From Chionis minor (lineage: Eukaryota; Chordata; Aves; Charadriiformes; Chionididae): DNA of 64,000 bases. Under the pieces are notes generated by a model that saw only the letters and a program-made list of their open reading frames with translations, made no database searches and had not been told where the DNA came from. Both the position numbers and the translations under genes were made by a program. Below, piece by piece: positions 25,400 through 39,300 of the stretch (positions within the stretch are counted from its first letter, which is position 1; each line of letters begins with the position of its first letter). The DNA is taken from contig VZSF01006833.1 in NCBI GenBank assembly GCA_013398295.1, positions 186,001-250,000 on the forward strand, written 5' to 3'.

Positions 25400-27316
25400 A
25401 TGGAGCTGGGAAAGGCAAAGCTGCTGAGAACTGGCCTCAATGCTTTATATCAGGCCATCCACCCCATGCATGGAATTGCCTGGACAGATGGGAAGCAAGT
25501 GATACTGACTGCTTTATACTATCATAACGGAGAACTAAAGTTTGGAGACTCAAGTGTTGTTGGTCAATTTGAACACGTTCATGGACTTTACTGGGGCCCA
25601 TGTTGCTCTACAGAGACCCCAGCTCTGCTTGCTGTTCAGCATAAGAAGCACGTTAGCATTTGGCAGCTGGGCCACAGCACTGCCGAGAAGAACAAACCCT
25701 TGATTTCTCAGACCTGTGAAGTTGGTGAGCCGTTTCCACTGCTTTCCCAGGGCTGTGTCTGGCATCCGAAGAAGGAGGTCTTGGCTGTGCTTACGAAAAG
25801 AGACGCTTCAGTCTTGCATGCCGTTCGTACTGACAATACTAGGGTTAAGGCAGACATCAAAAGCAGTGGGCTTATCCACTGTGCTTGCTGGACTAAGGAT
25901 GGTAATCGTTTAGTAGTTGCTATAGGCAGCGCCCTGCATTCCTACATATGGGATGATGCTCAGAAGACTCTAAATACCTGCTCCTTTTGCCCAGTCTTTG
26001 ATGTGGGAGGTTACATCTGTGCTATAGAAGCCACAATGGATTTCCAAATCGCTGTAGCTACTGAGCTTCCTTTAGATAATATCTGTGGTTTGAATGCGGG
26101 CATTGCATTTGATATGCCGTCTGGTACAGAAACTGGTTCTTTAATCTCACAGTCTGCTCTGGTGCTTGGTGATGAGGAATACTCCATGGACCTCCGGAGA
26201 AAGTCCACAGATTCAGATAGATCAGGTGTTGATTCAATTGCTTCTTCTTCGTCTGGTCCCATGGATTTAACCCATATCCTTGCAAACCACCGTCGGTCTG
26301 ATCCCGGTCCTCTTATTGCTCTGAAACGCAAAGACTCTGCAGCAACAAATGGTCAAGATTCTTCTCACTTGATCTTGGTGACTTTTGAGAGGAAGGTAAC
26401 CACTACGAGAAAAGTCACCATCCCAGGTATTCTGGTTCCTGACATAATGGCTTTTGACCTTAGAGCTCATATTGTGGCAGTAGCCTCTAATACTTCTAAC
26501 ATCGTTTTGGTGTATTCAGTAACCTCTTCTTGCATGCCTAATATTCAACAAATCCAGCTGGAAAAATACGAAAGACCAAAGGGCCTATGCTTTTTGACAG
26601 ATAAACTCCTATTAATTCTGATTGGGAAGCAGAAGTTCCCTGAGCCTACTCTCAATCCGTCTTCGAGTTCAGACAGGTATGTAATGCGCCTGATGATCAA
26701 AGAACTGATGCTGGAAGAAGATTCTTCAGCATTGTCTGAGACTAAGCAGAATATGTTTTATAACCTTGAATCTTCTGTGAATATTCCTGGAAAAAGAAAG
26801 TTCTTTGAAAATCTTGCCACAGAAGACCAACCTCAAAGCAGGGAGCTCCTAATACCAAGAAGCACAGTTATTCAATCTCCTAGTGGCAGGAGAAGACTCA
26901 TTGAAGAAGTAAAGAGCCCTAGTTATGAGCAGAGCTCTTCATCAAGTGTGAGCGACCTGGATGAAAAAAGGCTCCCAGGTGACCCCTCGGTGGCCTTGGA
27001 AACACTGGATGCTGAACCTACCAATCGTTCAGTGTCTCTTCTTGGTTTTGGAACAACTACCAGGCTTTCCAGCAGACCAACTTCGCCTAAAGTGCAGTTC
27101 AATATGATCCAAGAAACATCAAGTTCTCTTAAAAACAATTTGCCAAGTGAAAGAGGAATGAGTCACATATCTAGAAATTTAGAGAGGCTTTGTGGCAGCT
27201 TCAATGAGTTACAACTGAGTCTTTCTGAAATAACAGACTTTGCTAAAAATGGGAGGAGGATATCTTTAGCCTATCCGTGTTCCCAGGAACCACCCGTCGT
27301 TCATATCACTTATCAG
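25400..27316 (+). CDS. WDCP: WDCP copy A, coding exon 2 (residues 1-639)
   Basis: WDCP (C2orf44) is a WD-repeat and coiled-coil protein. The human form is reported to bind the Src-family kinase HCK and appears in an ALK fusion in cancer; its cellular role is poorly known. This exon starts at the ATG giving [20 protein letters not shown], as in human and copy B. An in-frame ATG 36 bases upstream (25364) would add 12 unmatched residues, so I prefer 25400. WD-like blades with Trp cores lie near residues 24-38, 59-66, 117-132 and 158-184. A Ser-rich, probably disordered middle is followed by a heptad-like segment at about 587-617. The exon ends HITYQ at a CAG/GTAACT donor; the open frame continues to 27412 only by read-through. 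With 36253-36373 and 40146-40312 it gives 734 residues (human 721). No stop or frameshift is present. The acceptor is uncertain (25342 or about 25386). Confidence 0.95.
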
Positions 27317-27715
27317 GTAACTTTTTGTCAGCTTAAAAATATTGTGTTAGGACATTGTATTTTTCAACAATCTTGTATTTATTTAGCTTTAAATCAAGAG
27401 GATGCAATTTAATTCTTACCAACTCATGAGAAATGTAACCGGAGTCTGGCATCAAACTTAATTTCAAATGGTATTATAATATGTCATTAAAACAATAACT
27501 CAGGATGATGTCGGTAACTTAGAGGATACTTCACATGGGAGATCTGTGTCTGTTTTCTCTTTGATTAAGCACAACTGTCTTCAATACTAGCCGACTTTCT
27601 GTGCATCTATCAAAGACAGAGAACAAAGCCAACCAGTTGTTAATGTACAAAAGGTTTATATGTTAGTTTAGTATAGAGATGACCTATGAGTAGGGCAGTA
27701 CAGTAGCCCACCAGA

Positions 27716-27896
27716 AACCAGCACAGGTTGCCCAGTGAAGTTGTGGAGGCCCCATCCCTGGAAGTGTTCAAGGCCAGGCTGGATGGGGCTTTGAGCAACC
27801 TGGTCTAGTGGGAGGTGTCCCTGCCCATGGCAGGGGGGTTGGAACCGGATGATCTTTAAGGTCCCTTCCAACCCAAACCATTCTATGATTCTATGA
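27716..27896 (+). mobile_element. CR1 LINE 3' end fragment
   Basis: A 180-bp piece starts in the end of ORF2 (CACAGGTTGCCCAGTGAAG), keeps the CTAG stop region, the CCCATGGCAGGGGGGTTGGA block and GATGATCTTTAAGGTCCC, and ends in ATTCTATGATTCTATG. It is the same subtype as the longer copy at 22505-23686 and similar to it by eye. Confidence 0.93.
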
Positions 27897-30800
27897 TAAT
27901 AAACTCAAACCTGAGCTCAAATCCAAAGTTTCAAGATAGCTAGACTCTCATGAAGGCTGAAACAAAGTAGTGAATCTCAATTTATGGACAATTCAGATGG
28001 GCATGACATGAAACATGCTTAATTCTATTTTAATTTCTCACCACTGATCTTCACAGAGCTGGACATAGTCAATTTGTAAAAAATGTTACCACTTCAAATT
28101 TTCTGGGAAAAAAAAATAGATCTGTCAATATGTATTTATCATTTCATTAAATAAACAGACAAATGTCAAATCATCATGTTCCTATCCCACCCCTGTTTTG
28201 GCAGGATTCCTACTGGCTTCAATAAGAATTTCAACTAAGGAATGTAGGTTGAGTAATTATCTGGCTATTATGCTAGTATTATTTGCAGTAATATTAACAT
28301 TAAACTGATAATATTTTTGGTCATGCTAATGCTAGTGGTATTGCTGCTAAAACTGGGGTCCCTTTCAGGATGTAGACGCCAGTTATAAATGCATTATTTT
28401 CTACTGTAACATAGGCTGCATTATGTCAAAGTAATACACTGCATCGCGATGATGCTGAATTATGTACTTGTCAAACAAATTTGACTTCATTTTATCTTAA
28501 AGGAATCTATACAGGCACTGAAGTACCCCTCCTTAAACATTCATTAAGGGAATGGTGACTCAATTCACTCATATTCATTACTTTTAGCAATTGTTTACTT
28601 GGCATTTAAGCAGATTCTAGTATGTTAGGTACTCTGGATAAAAGCAAAGCTTTTGATCTGAAGTAGTCAATAATTTAACTTGAACACATTTTACAAATTC
28701 TGATGAAAAAGCAACATGTCTATTTAAATAATTTAGGATTTTATTTGCCAAGAAGCAAGCCCTTCTGTTGCCCCAGCATGTTCAAATTAATTCCGATTTC
28801 TTAACATAAATCAACTTATTTATTTAGCAGGCAGCCCTATCTCTTGGATTCAACTGGATTAACCTTTCCAAAGAGAAGTTTTGTTTGTGACACGTAACAT
28901 TAATCTAAGATCAGAAGTCCCTGTGCATGTTTGCTTGCAGAAGCAGTAAAAATTAATTAACCTCTTTTTTCTCTTTGGAAGGAAAGAAAAAAATATTAGT
29001 GCTTCTAAAATACTGCTAGACTAACTACACTTAGAAAGGAAGACTGTTATTTATCTGAACAGATTAGTTTCACATTGAGCCAGCAGAAAGCACCACTGGT
29101 ACCGCATTATAATGGCTGCAAAAAGGTGCCACTTAACGTCTTTCTGACATACGTAGCTTTTCTGCGTAAGTCTCACAACTAATGCCTTGCATGGTTCAGC
29201 CCCTCTTCTGAAATCTAACAGGATCACAGCATGATGTCAAAAAATAATGAAAAATAGACTGATGGCAAAAAGGCCTCCAGACAGACAGGGAAATATTTGC
29301 TTCGTAGGCAGCTAATAATTTTCTCAGAAAATAGTTGTTTTGATTAGTTTGGATTCAGACATCTGAACCTTGTTCCTCCTTCAGGAGTTGATTAGCGCTC
29401 TGTGAGCTCAGAGACCAGCTGGGCTGTGGGTTCCAGCGAGGCTCTGTGTTCACAGTGCAAAAAGTCAGGAAATAGCTCTATTGCTTTATGATATAAATAT
29501 CTGCCTGTGGAAAACATCCTAAGCTTTAGGAACACTGCAGTCCAGTCAATAATATGGCCATTATCTTCCAGCTTTTTGTGCCAAGTGCATGTCTTCTTAA
29601 GTGTTTGTATAATCCCCAGCACAGCAGAGGCTCGATCTTGATTGAGAAATCTATTGTATTATAAAATATAATTATCAGTACTGCACAACCATATTTATGC
29701 ATTAAAAACATAAAAGGAAAGTTTAAAACGTAATAGATAAAAATGTAGCAATAATTAACAGGCAATTATGAACACTGTTGTGCAGAAGCATTATTGACAT
29801 ATTTATGTATGGTTCCAGTTCTGCTTAGAAAACCATAATACAAACCAGAATGTGTATTACTTAATAATTCATAATGTCTGCCCGCTAAATAGTCCTCAAA
29901 ATCTTTGTTTATTCTGTTAGTGCTAGCCTACCTATAACTCTGAAGTCACGTCCGTGCAGCACTACCAGAATTTATATTCTTTGCAGCCCATAACCATAAA
30001 AGAAAAACATGATCACTCACACTTTGGAAATGTCACTGCACTATCACTCGTTTAATAGCATTCAGCCACCAGGGCTGACTTGATCATTCAACCCTGAAAA
30101 GCAAATATTATTGCTCTTTCATCACATACAGACTTGTGATGCAGAATAGGGTGGGAGGGCAGACAGACAGACAAACGCAGTAAGAGGGTATTATTTAAAA
30201 AGAAAAAGGAAGAGATGAGATGAGGATCTGTCACAGATTTGTTTGTCTTTCATTTTGCAAAAAGATACTTTTTTCATCCTTTTCCCCAAGAAAAGGAACA
30301 GCTGCAGAATATTTAAAATAGCCTCATTCAAAAGCTAATTACAGTGGAAATAAAGCCAATCTGGATTTGAAATTAATGGCATTTAGGCAAACCTCTCCAG
30401 GAGGAACAAGATTCATCTTAATCTGAAGAATATCTTAAAACTCCTACATTTTGCTCCCACAAACAGTATTATGTCAAAAGTGTATATCACCGAGAGCACA
30501 GATTGCATAATTAAACAGGAAATAAATATCTTTTCAGTAATTAGTCAGCATGATTTCCTTTTCTTAGCACTCACCAATAATTGTATACAAGTCAATTTGT
30601 ACTTTTAAAGCATCTTTATACAATTTACTACGGGAAACTTTATTGCCAAGGTCAGCTATAAAATAAACAATTTTTTACACAGAGCTGGGAGATGAATAGA
30701 AAGGATCCGAACATATGGCAATAAAGTTTTTCTGACAGAATTACATGAAGTAGAGATACAGAAGGGGGGTATAAGGGTGGCACAGTAAAATGAGCAAAGA

Positions 30801-30947
30801 CCGGGCTGCAATGATCAGCTATAATAAGACCATGAACCTTTCTGAAATCCAAAGGGCAATTTTGACTGGGGTTGAGCAATAGAAAGTAAGTCATGAAAAT
30901 GATGGAAGAGGAAGGTGACGTGGCTGCTCCCTGGAGTAAGAAACTAG

Positions 30948-31380
30948 TCAGCCATCCTGAAGTTTAGAGGGAAGAGATTTAGGATGACCATAAAATAAAG
31001 ACCTGCAGTAGTCAAGAAAAGGTGTGATTAATGCACAGATAACACTTTGAGCAAAGGTTGAGGAATTTGTTAAGAACAAATTCTGACAACGATGATCTGA
31101 AACTGATAAATAGCAGACAAGCAGAGTTTGTAAAGGAGACTCAATACCTTTTATTAGACTAGATGATTTGTTTGTTGGATACTTAGATGCAGAAGAAAAG
31201 GAATATGTAATGTCAAAACTGAATCCAAGTTTTCGTATTTTGCAAATATCTGAGTTAAACCCACTCCCCCCAGCCACCCCACCAAAATAAATGTAAAGAT
31301 CATGGAAGCACAAGCATGAGGACAAAGGATATATTTTAGATTACAATATACTTGAAACAGTAGTCGCAGAGCTCTTAGCA
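30948..31380 (-). mobile_element. L2-like LINE reverse-transcriptase fossil
   Basis: On the minus strand, codons from about 31037 down to 30951 read ICALITPFLDYCRSLFYGHP and then KSLPSKLQ. This fits the conserved block of L2-clade RT proteins (xTSRLDYCNSLLxGLPKSLL). A decayed relation may extend upstream to about 31380 (KIRKLGFSFD-like start), but only the core block is convincing. It is an old, inactive remnant in intron 2 of WDCP copy A. Confidence 0.5.
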
Positions 31381-33499
31381 AGGAGCCAAGAGCAGAGAAA
31401 TCCTAGCATCCTGTCATCTGAAATGCTGATGTGCTCTGTAAATGCAAACTGCACTGGGATTTAAGCACCCCTGAGCACCTCAGATCTCTTCCAACCTAAA
31501 CATTTTACAGGCTTATGCTTCTCTGACAGGTTAATTAGGGTTGCAACTGGAATGTCCCACATAAGGACAAGCAAAAATATTAAGATCTCCACTGAAATAA
31601 ATTCAGGATCCACCAAAAATCAAAAAGGAATCACAGCAACAGTAGGAATCATGGCAGGAAAGGGGAGCAGTGCAGGCTGCCAAACCTAATTAATACTACC
31701 AATGGCAATGCTGCACAAGACTTAATGACAGACAGCCCTTTAAATATCAAAAATCATATTTCTTGTTCCTCTTCAGCACTCTTCCTTAGACATCTAACTC
31801 TCTTTTCATTGTCTTCTTGGCCGGATCCCCCATGTCTATTTAATTTACCATTTTTTTTCTCATCCCACACAATGAATGTGGGGGGAAAGGCAAAAGCAAG
31901 CTCACTAATGGGTACTAAGGTATCAAAACTGAAATTACTACTGAAGCACAACACAAAGAGCTGAAATCAAGGGTTTAAGATGAAAACAGAGTTCCAGACA
32001 ACTACAGCACTATTCATCTTACAATGCATATATGGGACTGACTAACCTGATACCTTTCATTTATAAAAGAACAGATTATTAACACAAAGGATATGAAGAA
32101 TATTTAAAATACCTGTAATTTGATACAGTACTTGAAATCATGCCACGGGGGAAATTATTTGTTCAACAGCAGAGAATAGGGATTAATAGAAGAAATATAA
32201 AATGGTTAAAGAATTAGCTCGAAGGAACATAGTAAACAGTGATAACAATGTAAAAGAAAATGGAAGACATTTACTAGAGGATTTTCTCATGATTGGTCCT
32301 GTAAGGCTAATATAAAAGTTTCATTAATGATCTGTTGACATATGCTAATAAAATTCGTGTATAGCATAAAGTCAGTAGTAGGATAGGAAGCAGTCAATAG
32401 AGGATCGGGTTATCCCACCTGATAATTTGACGACCTTAGCATCTAGGAAAAAAAATATAAATTGATTGAAATGAAGTGCATAGTGATATATTCCAGGATT
32501 TTGAGAAGGAATTTCTGCTATAAACTGGATATTAGCTAGCTGGAAACAATGAAGATGACAAAAGCTTGTACATGTTAAGTGACTACAAGATGATTATGAA
32601 TCAAAAATGTGATACATTTATGAAAAGAACAATGGCAATCTGCTGGTCCATCAGTGAGGCACATCCAGCAAGCAATGCAATGGTGGGCAACATAGCCAGG
32701 GGGCCGTATCTGGAAAACATTTAACATTTCCAGACATCCATGGGCAAGAAAGACACTTTCAAACTGCAATGGATCATTAACCCAGTGTTAGTAAAACCAA
32801 TTCTGATTGGTAGCATATTCTTATTTACCTCACTACTTCATCAGTCATTGAATTGAAGTTCATGAAGATGATGTTAGCATCCAGGCAACTGTAGGGACCG
32901 CATTAGGAAATACAAGATAAATAGTGAAAAAGGTCAAAAGACAGAACTAGCTGACTGCTCAGTGGGGTTCAAAAAAGAAATAAAAGACATGTTTATTTAT
33001 CATACAGACATATGAAGCATAACACCTAATCCAGGAACTCTTTTTACCTTAGTAAATTAGCTTCTTCTCATATATTTTTGCCTTCCAAACGATGAGTTTT
33101 GAAAGAGTTTGGCAACGCTGTGGTGGACTGGCTGCAGCCCAGAAGACCCTTTATAGGTTATAAAACCTGATGAAGGGGCAGCCTGGCACGCACGAAGGAA
33201 AACAATTCTTGAATTGATGGTTTCTTTCTATTGAGGGAGGGTTGGACCTGGTACACTACAGAAATTGGCTGAAGCAACTTAATCTGAAAATATCCACTCA
33301 TGTATATTTGTTCCTTCTGTGATTAATATGTTCTTAGTCTACCAAGAAACTTTGGTTTAGGATAAAACAACAAACATTATAGGCTTTTAATCTGACAATG
33401 GCGAGTCCTCTGGCTTCTGTGGGAGATAAACATCAACACAGCAAAACCAGAGATACATATTTTGGGAAGAGGTGGATTAAATTTAGATTTGACTAGAAA

Positions 33500-33700
33500 A
33501 TGGTCTTTGGGTTAAGGCATGGAAATGGGAAGTACTGAGGTGGGATTTTAGTTGTATTTCTAAGTCTGTCACAAATTAACTGCATGACCTTGAATGAATC
33601 TTCTAATCTTCCTGTGTAAGGATTTTATCAACTATAAAAAGGGAATACTAACAGTTATCTACCTCTTAACAAGGCATACGTTGAAATCAGTTAATACATG
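33500..33700 (+). repeat. MIR-like SINE
   Basis: The order of motifs follows MIR: a tRNA-like GGGTTAAGGCATGG head, then ACTGCATGACCTTGAATGA (for GCTGTGTGACCTTGGGCAA), then CTATAAAAAGGGAATACTAA (for CTGTAAAATGGGGATAATAA), then TTATCTACCTCTTAACAAGG and CAGTTAATACATG. It is an ancient amniote element and inactive. Confidence 0.75.
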
Positions 33701-36252
33701 ACATGACATGTGTGAACATATTCCTTAAAGAGAAGGCATGTTATCATCACTTAAACTCAAGATTAAACAAAAAAGGCTAAATAATGAGAAGATTAAAACA
33801 GAGGAAGATCTTTCCCGGAGACAAAATTCCTGACAGAATTTTCCAGGAGACAAAAATAAAATGTAAAGATGATTAAGTCTATCATTATGAACAGAAGTAT
33901 ATGGCAGAGAGAATAGCTAGTATGAATGCTCACAAGTGATGAAAGACAAACAACTTGAAACTTGAAACATAAGCTTTGAGGTGTGTACTTGAAAAGCTGT
34001 TCAGGATAAAATATAGATACCCTGTAGTTTTCTATATACAAAAATGTCTTCCACTTTTAATAGCTGTTCCAATAATAACTTGCAAGGCTATGCAGGAGAC
34101 ACACTAGAACGAAGTCATCCTTAATATACATTTCCATTCAACTGATTTCAAGTCAACAGAGGCAGAGCTAGATCTTTTTCTGGTTATTTTTGAGTTGAAG
34201 CGTATCTATGTGAAAAAATGAACCACTTGGGTCAAGGCAATGTGCTTGTCTAATTTACAGTCCACATTTTTCTATAACTCATTAACTGAAGTACAAGTTT
34301 GAATAAACTGTTATTTCAACCTGAATTCAGGAAAATGAAGTAGCTGTTAGATGTACTAATCCACAATATGCAGCAATGAAAAGCTTTGCACAAATATCCG
34401 TACAGGCAAATAGCATCTTTGCAATGTAAATGCAAAACACATGCTCATTGCTGTACATTCAGCCCATTGAGTTTTAAGTGTATTTAGGTTCAATAGAATA
34501 TAGTACTATATAATTTGAAGAGACCTAAAAGTGACAAAGAGGTTCTGTTATACATTATAGCTGTAATAAAAACTTACTATACATTTATGACTAAGAAAAT
34601 GGTACTCCTTTGATGCATTCCTTAGGTATTTCCCTATTAATTACACAGCAACGAAATTCTGGCTGTTTTGAATGGGGAAAGAGATGAGAAGACCTTTGAA
34701 AGTTGGGAATTTTACGTTTTTAACAAAAAGATATTTTTACAGTTCTTACATCTTCAATCAATCATAATACATAAATAAGTAACCGTCATAGACTATCTGC
34801 ATGGCCAATTTATGACAGAGTGGGGAAAAAATACTTTTGCAACAGTTGGTAGACATTCTGATTTACAGAATCCAATGTGGCTGCATGACAGCACACATAC
34901 TATGTACAGAAAAAATGAAAGTGATGGATTTAGAAAGGTTGTTACACAGCAAAAAAAGCACGTGTTCACTGAGAGAGCGACTGAATCAAAAGACAGTGCA
35001 ATCAGAAAGTAAGACAAGCATTAAAAGAGACATTTGTTTAGTCAAACATTAGATTACTATGCACAGAAATAGAAGATTCGGTTGTGAATTCATAACTGTA
35101 GTCTCATATTAACAAGAAAAAATCAAGGATGTGAAATAGACACAGACAGGGTAGGACTAGAACAGGAGTTAGGATAGATGACATCTTTTCAAGCCATTCT
35201 AAACCATTAACTTGGATCCCTTCTGAATGTACAAACCAGAAAAGTCTAGGAAATAGGATACATAGACTGTTCATTCAAATAACAAATACATTAAATCCGG
35301 GGGGATTGCAAACATAGGGGATGCCAAAGGAAAAAAAACCCATAACACTTGGGAACTACACAGGTGGAAAGTATGGAGGGGAAAGAACAAAATGAAATTC
35401 ACAGGACAAAGTGTAGCAAGTATATTTAGTAAAGTATATTTAGAAGAAAATGTCCAATTCACATATATTTTATAATGGTATTGAGTCACTGGAAAATTTT
35501 TAATACTGAAATGATAGCAGATAGGAAAATGTAAATGCAAATATACATCCAATCTAATCAACAAAGGTTTTGATTCTTAAGGCCAGCTAAACTTCGTGGA
35601 GCATGAATGTGCCACCTTTATATTCAAGTGTGTTCTTTTAGTGAATGTCAGAGCAAATTCTAGGACTGTAACTCCACACATTCCCTCCCTCTAAAAGAAA
35701 GTGACAGGATTTCCAAGCTACCATGGTATGAGCTTTTCAGAGAGACCGTCATTATGTCCAGTCTCTCTGCAATTCTCTCTGTACCAGAACTGAGGTTATT
35801 TTGCTGGGGTGGAATAGCTGAACGATGACTATGAAAACCACCCATGCAGACAACTGAAACTGAGCAGAGCACTCATTTGCTTTGGTAGCATCTTGGGCAA
35901 CTTCATTCCAGGCATGATATACTCCCTTCCGCTGAATTGACTCCCCAGGCAGAAAGGCCCAATGGACGTATATATGCATGACCTAATGCATTATAGATAC
36001 AGAGCCGACGCAGTTTTGAGCTGCATAAGCACACAAAGCAAAAAGCAAAGAGGCATATTCCTCTTTACATGGGACTGTGAGATTGCGCTTAGAATTGCAC
36101 CGCTTGATGGTATCATCTATAAACTATAGCAAAGACAAAGAAAAACGACTGAAGAACTGAAAGGAGTAAAAGCAGAGGAATGGTTAAAAGAACCCAGGCA
36201 CAATGTCTAAGCCTTTAACAAGATCTTTTCTTTTACATATATGCATTTGAAG

Positions 36253-36373
36253 AAAAGTTTTTCAAATGGAGCAGTTACTGAAGAAACAAAAGATGTTCTC
36301 CTGTGCGACGGCAAGATCCATTTGAATTTAGTCCAGCAGCTGTTCGATCTGCCCGTTATTGAAATGAAACACG
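36253..36373 (+). CDS. WDCP: WDCP copy A, coding exon 3
   Basis: The 121-bp exon follows an acceptor ending GCATTTGAAG and ends at CACG/GTATGT, leaving phase 1. It reads KSFSNGAVTEETKDVLLCDG and continues KIHLNLVQQLFDLPVIEMKH, matching human VLLCDGKLRLSTVQQTFGLS in the core. It is one codon longer than the matching exon of copy B, and the phases are the same. The polypyrimidine tract (TCTTTTCTTTTA) lies about 12 bases before the AG. Confidence 0.93.
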
Positions 36374-39300
36374 GTATGTTCTTTTTATGTCTGGTATCTG
36401 GTTTCACCTGAGATTTTTAGCTTAAAAGAGGCATTTGTGGTAGTATAATTACACCATACTGCAGTAAACTGAGATAGCTAACTTTGTTTGATAAGTATGT
36501 GTTTTCCTTTGTGTGAAATATGGCAGAGTGTCTCTTGAAATCACTGGAATGCTAAGTAACTGCAGAACTACCTATTAGCAGAGCAATATACTAGATGCAT
36601 CTACAGAGGAAGGCTGAGAAAATAATCAGTACACTGTATTACCTGCAAACAGAAATTCTTCCTTGAGACCTTCTGGCATTTTGCTTCACCCATCTTTACA
36701 AGCGTGTCCCAGACCTGATAACAGAGAGTAGGTTGGAGAAAAAATTAATTTTCAGAATATGATATACATATATGTATCATGTAGCATTTGGGATTATTTT
36801 AATGTAAGACAAACAGTGACGCTCAATGCTCTAACTTGCCAGTCTCAGATTTCTACCACCTCCCACTGATTAACTTGTAAGGACAGAACCTGCCAGGGCA
36901 GTCCTAGCCCTGGACTGGTCTCTGAATTACCTTGTCCCTGTCTGTCCATGTATGCTACCTTCTCAGCAACATACATGCTGTTATTTTTTAGCCATTTCTC
37001 TATAATGCATCTCATGGCTTTTCTCGTCACAGTCTAAGCATATTATGATCTTACGGTACACAGTAGTTGGCTATAATTATGATGTACTTGCATGGTTTTC
37101 ACACTGAGAAATCCATAAATTACCCTCTGTCTTACCCCTTGTCTTAACCCCTGACAAGCCGAGACATACTGGCTTAATCGGTGTACTCTGTCTTATGAGA
37201 AATGAATTCAACTGCTGGTGAAAAAAAAAAAGAAAAGTAATAATATAACCTATAGTTTTCTAAATAATGACAGGTATATACCAGACTGCTATACAATAGG
37301 CTTATTGATGAAAAAGAAACCAGGCCCAGGATGTTACTGGTGCTGGCACCAAGTTCAGTGGGAAAAAGAGATGTAAAATACGCACCATTCTGCCATTCTT
37401 ATTCTGCTTATCTCCTTGTTGTTGACCACAAGAATGAAGCAAAGGGGGTACAAATACAACACAGATCAGTGGAGCCACCTTTATCCAAGACACATTGGGC
37501 CATTTCACTTTTCCCCTGGCTTACAGCAGTTTCTGAGTGTTGTTCCAGAAAATAAGGATAGGCAGGTTTCATATTTTTGTCAACAAGCTCTCTTGACTGT
37601 ACAGTGCAGTGGAGGCATATCTGGAAAAAATTCCACTTGCTGTGGAGGCCTGAGCTATTTCCCAGCAGGCTTTTGCCATTGCATGGCACGGAAGATGCCA
37701 TTTTTAACCAAAACTTCCAGTTCTTTATTTTGGAAACAAATGCTCATAACGAAAAAAGTGGTTTAGAATTCAGTATGAAAATAATAAATAATGGGCCTGT
37801 GAGAAAACCTATTTTCAGCTCTATAGAATAGTTGAATATTTAAAATTTAATTAGCAGAACACCAGTCCTCAATTTCATGCACTAGACTTCAGAGATAACA
37901 AAAAGACAGTGTCTTAGAATCATCCTAACACGTCCCTCTTTCTGTTCAATGTGGTGCTTGGCTTTGCTGAAATTGAGTCTGTTTGTTAACAGCAAAAACA
38001 ATAACTGAAACAAGAAGCTTTCTAAACTCTCCAAAATCTTGTAAAATTATCAAGTTTGGGGCAGAAATAGTTATGTAGCTCTTTATTCAGTTCTGACCAG
38101 TGCAGGTTTATATTCCTAAATCTTCCCTTTGCCACAGGGCATCAATATTAAATATGATGTTTAAAAATATCACTCCCATCCTTTAATATTGTATAATTAA
38201 AGGGGACGTAATGAAGAGCGTGCTTGTATTGCAATGACAGCCTGGCATTTTTTACTATGAATAAACATTTAAACTGAAATATATTGGGAAAAAGAAGTTC
38301 ACACCTGTAGGCCAAATTCATACCCACACACAGCAAGGCTATTAAGATCACCAGAGTTGTGCGAGCAATGAACTTGGCCTCATCATGTGCACTTTAAGCC
38401 CAAGGTGGTAATACCATTACCTGCACTAAATATAGCCTGTCATAGGGTGCCTAGTGTTAGTGCACAGGAGTCTCCCTTTTTGGCAGGTCATCATTGTAAT
38501 AATTGTGCGTAGCAAAAGGGTACTACATCCTGCACAAGGTTTTTCCACCACTGAAATACTTGGTGGGATATGCTTCAAAGCAAGTGTTATCAATGACACA
38601 GAGAATTTCAAACATTTCCATCAATAAAAATAAAAAGTCTCAAGAGTTTGACAAAAGAGTATGCTTTTAATTTGCCCAACAATATAACTATTGATTAGGA
38701 CAGCAGAATTTCCGCTTTCGGGCCCATTGCTTATGGAATCTGAAGTCTGTCCAGAATTAGAAAGAAAGCATTACGAGTAGAAGATTAAAGATTCATGGTT
38801 TGGAATGACAATCTTCTTATGATGTAACAGGTGACATGGCAACATGCAATAGTGTAGCAGCCTGGAAAAGTGCTTTGCTAATAGTATAAGGAGGGGAGAT
38901 TTGCCTTCTCCAGGAACATGCTTCGTTATGACTGACAAAAATTAAGCATGGTTCCTCTGCATTTTCTACACTTCCTTTTTTCACATTCCTTTTCAAAACA
39001 GAGTTTTATCTCCCAAAATTAAAAATTTCAACAACAGAACATAACATGACTTTCTTTACCTCACATCCCAGCTAATGCCCCTGCTCAGTAATGACAGAAT
39101 GACATGTTCAAAGAAAAACATGTGATACAAGGGCTCCCACAATGCTTTTCAGTTGCCACAGAATTTTTTTCTTTTTCATAAAATGTCAAGCTGAAAAAAG
39201 AGATGAATAGGGAATTCACTGTTTTCTACAAGAATCGCAATATCCAGTCCAAAAGGAAACAGATTAATCACTAAATATATATTTAGTACACATAGCTTCA

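Larger units (their letters stand above)
27317..36252 (+). other. WDCP: WDCP copy A intron 2
   Basis: The intron is 8.9 kb, with donor GTAACT and acceptor TTTGAAG. It is more than three times the length of the matching intron of copy B (2.7 kb). It holds a CR1 3' fragment (27716-27896), an L2-like RT fossil (about 30948-31380, minus) and a MIR-like SINE (33500-33700). The remainder is AT-rich with no recognisable gene. Confidence 0.85.

Noticed and set aside
27317..27412. Continuation of the WDCP copy A frame past the exon (similarly 58013-58075 in copy B)
   Set aside because: Both lie behind matching CAG/GTA donors and the residues do not align with each other or with WDCP; they are intron read-through.
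31380..31540. Possible further CR1 remnant (CAGATCTCTTCCAACCTAAAC)
   Set aside because: Only one short motif matches; there is no tail or ORF2 remnant to support it.
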